NCBI GenBank assembly: GCA_001599815.1
Contig: BCIA01000005.1
Coordinates: 214,562-263,293 of the forward strand
Direction: 5' to 3'
Length of the DNA: 48,732 nucleotides
From: Furcasterigmium furcatum
Taxonomy: Eukaryota; Ascomycota; Sordariomycetes; Glomerellales; Plectosphaerellaceae
Part shown: positions 44,390 to 48,732 of the stretch, one piece after another
Layout: every line of letters begins with the position of its first letter
Position numbering within the stretch: position 1 is the stretch's first letter
Notes under the pieces: model-generated
Databases searched by the model: none
The model's input: the letters and a program-made list of their open reading frames with translations, nothing else
Told to the model about the DNA's origin: nothing
Program-made: the position numbers and the translations under genes

Positions 44390-44690
44390 CAGATCCCCTG
44401 AAGAATGTCCACTGAAGAACGTCCACTGAAGAATGCCCACTGAAGTACTTGTCCACCGACTGAAGAACAGAAGAATGCCCACTGAAGTACTTGTTCACCG
44501 ACTGAAGAACGGAAGAATGCCCACTGAAGTACTTGTCCACCGACTGAAAAACGTCCACTGAAGAATGCCCACTGAAGTTCTTGTCCGCCGACTGAAGAAC
44601 GTCCACTGAAGAATGCCCACTGAAGTTCTTGTCCGCCGAAGCACTCGCCCACTGAAGAACATCCACCAAAGATTGCCCAATGAAGTACTC
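44390..44690. repeat. Compound minisatellite
   Basis: Higher-order repeat built from a 15-bp unit (AAGAATGCCCACTG / AAGAACGTCCACTG) plus a spacer AAGTACTTGTCCACCGACTG. Units of about 55-60 bp repeat at least five times with small changes. It stays open on the minus strand and would encode repeating LQWAFFSGRSSVGGQ-like residues, but no gene model supports translation. Confidence 0.85.
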
Positions 44691-46910
44691 TGAGATCATC
44701 TCCCAGATGCAGCACGTCCATTCTCAGCCGTGTGCCAACGACAGCTCCGTCGCCGGCCCAGATCCTCACGGAGGACTGCGGGGCGCCAGCGTACCCAACA
44801 TCCGGGGCAGTTGTCACCTCAGCTTGGTCAGCTTCATAGAGTTCTGGGAGCATCGAGTATCCTCGTTACCTGTACTTGCACAAAGACCTCCCTAGTGATG
44901 GTAGGCGAATGATCCATGTTATTGGTTGGCTTGCCGTGCCTGTGACCGACTTACTGAAGCGGCATGGCGGGCTTTTATGCATTTCCCTGGCTGCTCTTTT
45001 CGGTTCTTGTCCCCCTGAGCAGCGGCTTCATGATAGAACGTGGATCCCGAGGTGAGGTGCACGCAGCCGATCTGAGCAGGGATGTGCCGAGCCCCAGGGG
45101 AGACTTGCGTGGCCGTCAGAGCATTTGAGAGCCCATCATGCCCCCTGTCATCGAGGGCAATTCCTTCGCGGGCGCTGGCAACAATCGTTAGACTGTGAAA
45201 GCCCAGGCCTCGATCCGCCGACTGTTCAATGCGACGTGGTGCATCCCAATCTTCTGATGTCAAGGTGGTTGGCGGGCCTTGCCAATTAGTGCTGGGCCAC
45301 CGATCAACGAGACTGCACCCCTGGCGCCGGGCTGATCGCAGGGAACCGGACACCCTGCAACGGCGGACTTGGCCCGCTGCGCTCCCAACCGCCGCTAGCG
45401 AGCCGTCATGTGGGGCCAATGATCGGAGACTGGCTCACTGCCACGCGAGCTCAGAATTGTGTGCCTGCGGCAGAACTCGTCAGCCTGCTCTGCCCCAGTG
45501 TGATGCTGTCACCGGGATTAGAGCCGATGACTCAGCAGGTCATCTCAAGGTGCTCGACCTGAGCGGCAGGACATAGAGCCGAGCCGTCCATACGACCGTA
45601 TCTCCACTCCGCGCTCCAGGCAACCTTTGACATTCAGTCCGTCGCAAGCCACTGCAAACCCAACCGACGTTCGACGTTCCCCGAATGGAGTCACGTGGGT
45701 TCGCAAATGCGACATCATCGACGAAACGATTAGAGAGCATCCCATCGGTGAGGCAAACACAGTCCCACAAGTCAAACATCCGTTTTCTCCGATACATACG
45801 AGTTGCAAGACTCGCGGAATGATCTTTTGTGGTTCCTCCCATGCCTGAGGATACGAATCGGTGGCTCCTGTTTGGCGGATCACTACAGCGGTCAGTACGT
45901 GGAGCCAAGCGAAGTGGTTTGCGTGCCCACCTTTGCGGCTTGCTGCTCGTTGTCTCCCGGTGTCGTGCTTCGATTGAGCAGGCCAGCGACGAGTGACCAG
46001 GTGCTCGCCAGCCATGGGAGTGAGGAAAGAAAACGCTGGAAGACGCGCGTCTGGCGACCGATTCCAGAGCGTCGTCGGGAGCGCTGGAGAATGAGACACA
46101 ACGCTTTTGCATCGAAACTACACTATACCCACTAAGGTATATTCATTCGTGTATTGCAGTATAAGCGAATACCGGGGCGAAGTCTGTCTCCAGCGTGACC
46201 CACCGCAGCCACGCTGGTTCGACCTTGTTGTGATGGTGGAGTTCTGCACCGACAGTGACCCAGCAACCGGAATGCCTCGGACAACTGTCTTCGTGGCAGC
46301 CTCCCTTCTTCCACAGACCCTCGTCGCGATGACTCTATCTTGTTGCCAAACCCAGCTTTCGACCTCCTGACTTGATGAAAGCACGCATTGCTACCCAATC
46401 TGTCATATAAGGTGCCGCATCCCCTTTCGACTGTCACACACTAGGTCGGCCGCCTGATCATTGGGCATCGCTGCCCCGCCGGTGGAAAGCCTGCGCCAAT
46501 CATGACGGACACCAGATCCGCCAGTTTAGGTCCACAGCCACACCAATCATGGCGTAGTTTCGTGACCCTCTGAGCCGACCTTCTCCGAGCCTGATTAATG
46601 ATGAGGCTGCTGAAAATCGTTGGGCTCCGGCGAACGACCAAGCGACATTCTTCAACTTCGCACCATGGCATACGCTCTGCGTGCGCTCCTGTGGACAACG
46701 TCCTCCATATTTACATCTACACCACCGATTCGAGCCGTCGATAAGTCTTAATACCCTAACCTCCCGGCGAGAGGTATTTGACGCCAATACCCCGCCACAA
46801 ATTCCGATTACCCCTCTTCCTTCGCTCATCCCATCAACCCCCAGCAACTGCTGTCAGCTCTACACATCTTTACGCGCGCATTGCCATCAAACAGTCATCG
46901 CTCCTCGATC
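44691..46910. other. Region without a secure gene
   Basis: Long minus-strand frames are open at 44919-45419 (TIVASAREGIALDDRGHDGL) and at 45540-46112 (two overlapping frames). None has a recognisable domain, splice partner or clear advantage over its competitors. I leave them unannotated. Confidence 0.35.
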
Positions 46911-47207
46911 ATGGCAGAGGTGGGCATTTTGATACTCTGACGGTTGGTTTCAAGGCTGACAATGCCCATTCAGGCGACTGAGAGCGACGAGTTCAAATTC
47001 ACGCCACAAAACCGTCCGACAACGCTGAGCTGGGAATTTCACAAGCGCGGTATGATCTTTGTCGGTCCGGAGAAGAAGGAAGGAGAAGAACAGACATATG
47101 ATACTTTGTACTTCACAGACGGCAAGGACCGAGGACCGATAACGATTGAGGCAGGCAAAGTCGTGACTGTGAAGGGTTGTCCAGCGGAGAAAGTTACGAT
47201 GGCCTGA
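46911..47207 (+). CDS. Small hypothetical protein, 80 aa
   Basis: Exons 46911-46919 (MAE) and 46974-47207, with a 54-nt intron (GTGGGC donor, GGCTGACAAT branch, TTCAG acceptor). The alternative start is the in-frame ATG 46962 without splicing. The protein is compact and beta-like: ESDEFKFTPQNRPTTLSWEF, HKRGMIFVGPEKKEGEEQTY, TLYFTDGKDRGPITIEAGKV. It contains a single Cys and no signal peptide. No family recognised. Its stop is 17 bp from the stop of the convergent gene, so the 3'UTRs must overlap. Confidence 0.65.
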
Positions 47208-47224
47208 AGCCATCCCGGGCTTTA

Positions 47225-48604
47225 TCAAGCCCTCCCATATACCTCATTACACGTCTCGTTGAGACCCTTGCATCCAACCAGCAAATTCATGTCGCTCTCA
47301 AATTCCATGGCATCATACATTGCCCCGTCCCACAGACTGAAAAGCATATCCCCCAGAACCTCCGCCACATTGAAAACTTGGATTTCATGCCAGCTAGATT
47401 TCGCCACGGGGATGCTGAGTATGCAGCCCTCAGTACCTTCGAGCCATGCCACCGACACAGCAACCGTCCACATGGGTGGATTGTCATTCTTCAGCTCGAT
47501 CTCCCTCTCGGATGAGGCCTCGAAAGCTTGGAACAGTTGGCTTCCGAACAAGTTCTTGAGACGCTCCATCGACACTAGCTTCCTAAACCTACTCATCTTG
47601 TGCCGCTGGTGATCATTGAGTGTGAAACGCTGTCGTTTGTGAGGCAGTTCTGCGGCTGAGGGCTCTGCGGCCGCATAGTCTTCCTCGGCCTGGTTGCTCG
47701 TCGAGCTTGCAGATTCGCTTGGGCGCGACCTTCGTGATTGCCCGTCGGTGCGCCGGTTCCCATGAAGGGCGACCTCCAGCTCCCCGTGTACGGCGGCTGG
47801 GAACTGCGATGAATGATGTGAAGGTTGCAAATGGTGGCGACCGTCGTCCCGCCGCGGTCGACTAAGCGGGCGTCCATCATCGGTGGCTGGATGTTGTACG
47901 GGGGGGCCTGCTGTTGAGAGCTCTGGGATTGAGGGATCTGTGGTCGGACCATCTTCATTGGGTTCGTTGCAAGACGAGTGTGCAGGCGACGAGGTGTGTC
48001 GACCTGGAGAAACCTCTGTGTTGTTGTCGCGTTTGCGCTTGCGGCCAGCGTTGCTTGTCGTAGGAAGTGGCCCTGAAGCTCGATCATGGTCTGGAACCCT
48101 GTTAGCAATCAGTCGGTCTACCAGAGAACGGAGATGAAACTTACCAAGAGACTGCCCAGCATCAGTGTCATCATTGACACTTGAAAGATGCTTCGTGATG
48201 ACGAAAGTATATGCTTCCAGCTGATCTTTCGACAATTCGGGCAGTGGCCAATTGACCTGTTGGAAGTTGACGCCGCGTTCACAGGCCTTATCTAAATTAA
48301 TTTTCCCCAGGCCAGCAGCTCGAAGGAAGTGTTCCGTATGGGGCAACAATGGGGACAGAAGATCATGATACTTCCCCCCCTTTGGAACTTCTTTGAGAAC
48401 AGATTTGAGCCATTTGCACTCCCTGCGAATCAATTCAGGCGTCTCTTTCTTGATTTTATCAACCTTGTCCCTCGTCTTGGGATCGAGGCTGGACATGAGC
48501 TTCACCGCGAGGCGCAGATCTTTCAGATGGGTTTCAGACCCATCACCGAGGAGAACAGCCCAACGTTCCGCTTTCTTGGCTAGGTCGCTTGATGCGTCTT
48601 CCAT
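47225..48604 (-). CDS. Hypothetical nuclear-type protein
   Basis: Exons 48604-48145 and 48090-47225 (54-nt intron, GTAAGT donor, TTGCTAACAG branch, TTCCAG acceptor), 441 residues. Reading through the intron also stays open, so intron retention would add 18 residues. Helical N-terminus (LAKKAERWAVLLGDGSE, LKDLRLAVKLMSSLDPKTRD); basic cluster GRKRKRD near 170, a likely nuclear signal. Long disordered Ser/Pro/His-rich middle. C-terminal domain about 320-441 (RHKMSRFRKLVSMERLKNLF, SVAWLEGTEGCILSIPVAKS, GDMLFSLWDGAMYDAMEFE). No family recognised. Confidence 0.75.
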   Translation of the reverse strand: MEDASSDLAKKAERWAVLLGDGSETHLKDLRLAVKLMSSLDPKTRDKVDKIKKETPELIRRECKWLKSVLKEVPKGGKYHDLLSPLLPHTEHFLRAAGLGKINLDKACERGVNFQQVNWPLPELSKDQLEAYTFVITKHLSSVNDDTDAGQSLGKFHLRSLVDRLIANRVPDHDRASGPLPTTSNAGRKRKRDNNTEVSPGRHTSSPAHSSCNEPNEDGPTTDPSIPELSTAGPPVQHPATDDGRPLSRPRRDDGRHHLQPSHHSSQFPAAVHGELEVALHGNRRTDGQSRRSRPSESASSTSNQAEEDYAAAEPSAAELPHKRQRFTLNDHQRHKMSRFRKLVSMERLKNLFGSQLFQAFEASSEREIELKNDNPPMWTVAVSVAWLEGTEGCILSIPVAKSSWHEIQVFNVAEVLGDMLFSLWDGAMYDAMEFESDMNLLVGCKGLNETCNEVYGRA

Positions 48605-48627
48605 GGTCTTGAGATAGAGGGAAACAG

Positions 48628-48732
48628 CGTGGAGTGTGAAGGAGGAAATGGCGTGGAGTGCGAAGGAAGAAGCGCGGAGTGGGAACCTGGGAAATGGCGC
48701 GGAGTGGGAAGGAATGAAATGGCGAGGAGTGC
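48628..48732. repeat. Degenerate minisatellite at window end
   Basis: Four to five copies of a roughly 24-bp unit around GCGTGGAGTGNGAAGGA / GCGCGGAGTGGGAA with GGAAATG spacers. Lies in the 5' flank of the minus-strand gene at 47225-48604 and continues off the window. Confidence 0.75.

Noticed and set aside
43938..44699. 253-codon minus ORF full of SVDKYFSGHSS repeats
   Set aside because: Produced by the minisatellite read across the BCS1 remnant; no start context or homologous domain.
44919..45419. 166-codon minus-strand ORF
   Set aside because: Possible, but the alternative plus frame is also open and there is no recognisable domain.
45540..46112. Two overlapping minus-strand ORFs of about 185 codons
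   Set aside because: Neither frame is better than the other and no motif supports either.
1..48732. Secondary-metabolite gene cluster or CRISPR-like array
   Set aside because: No polyketide or peptide synthase, terpene cyclase or P450 seen. The tandem repeats have no unique spacers of even length.

Overview
The window is nuclear DNA of a filamentous ascomycete, most likely a Sordariomycete. Introns are short (about 44-70 nt), with GT..AG borders and CTAAC/CTGAC-type branch sites. Coding exons are GC-rich, and the protein families are typical of mould genomes: patatin with RING, DUF1996, Kelch membrane protein, calpain with charged tail, Zn2Cys6 regulator and TauD/TfdA dioxygenase. I see no tRNA, rRNA or CRISPR. 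I built the gene models by hand, joining reading frames across phase-consistent introns. Single N bases cluster at 1-900, 3220-4030, 4540-4610, 11520-12550 and 27070-27280, and residues there are uncertain.

Layout. 1-7.6 kb: a 5'-truncated RING/patatin phospholipase gene (six visible exons, +), a coiled-coil gene (-), a secreted DUF1996 protein (+), a small membrane ORF and a Pro/Ser-rich protein. 7.6-14.5 kb: a Ser/Thr-rich secreted glycoprotein (-), two eroded copies of an unknown gene (about 9.6-9.9 and 10.9-11.3 kb), and a five-exon Kelch membrane protein (+) followed by a decayed second copy of its C-terminal tail. 15.4-17.2 kb: a complete Fot1/pogo-type transposon with 50-bp inverted repeats and TA target duplication. 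17.6-23 kb: small orphan genes and decayed coding sequence. 23-27.3 kb: a calpain-like protease gene (-) with a frameshifted copy of its tail directly downstream.

28.5-40.1 kb: orphan genes of disordered or nuclear type and a regulator whose Zn2Cys6 domain is C-terminal. These are bracketed by a direct segmental duplication (32.47-33.6 and 38.80-39.8 kb), each copy of which carries a coiled-coil gene. 40.8-42 kb: a wrecked TauD/TfdA dioxygenase. 43-44.2 kb: a four-exon orphan gene whose 3' end overlaps, in another frame, the last 60 or so residues of a BCS1-type AAA protein. 44.4-44.7 kb: a compound minisatellite. 46.9-48.6 kb: a small acidic protein and a nuclear-type orphan protein, with another minisatellite at the window edge.

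The genes do not form an evident pathway or biosynthetic cluster. The window reads as an accessory or plastic region: orphan genes, one DNA transposon, several partial duplications that have since frameshifted, and minisatellites. I did not find a convincing new multi-gene system. The best leads are the duplicated coiled-coil genes that use different frames for their tails, the duplicated tail beyond the Kelch stop codon, the calpain with an altered active-site motif plus its decayed tail copy, and the C-terminal Zn2Cys6 regulator.
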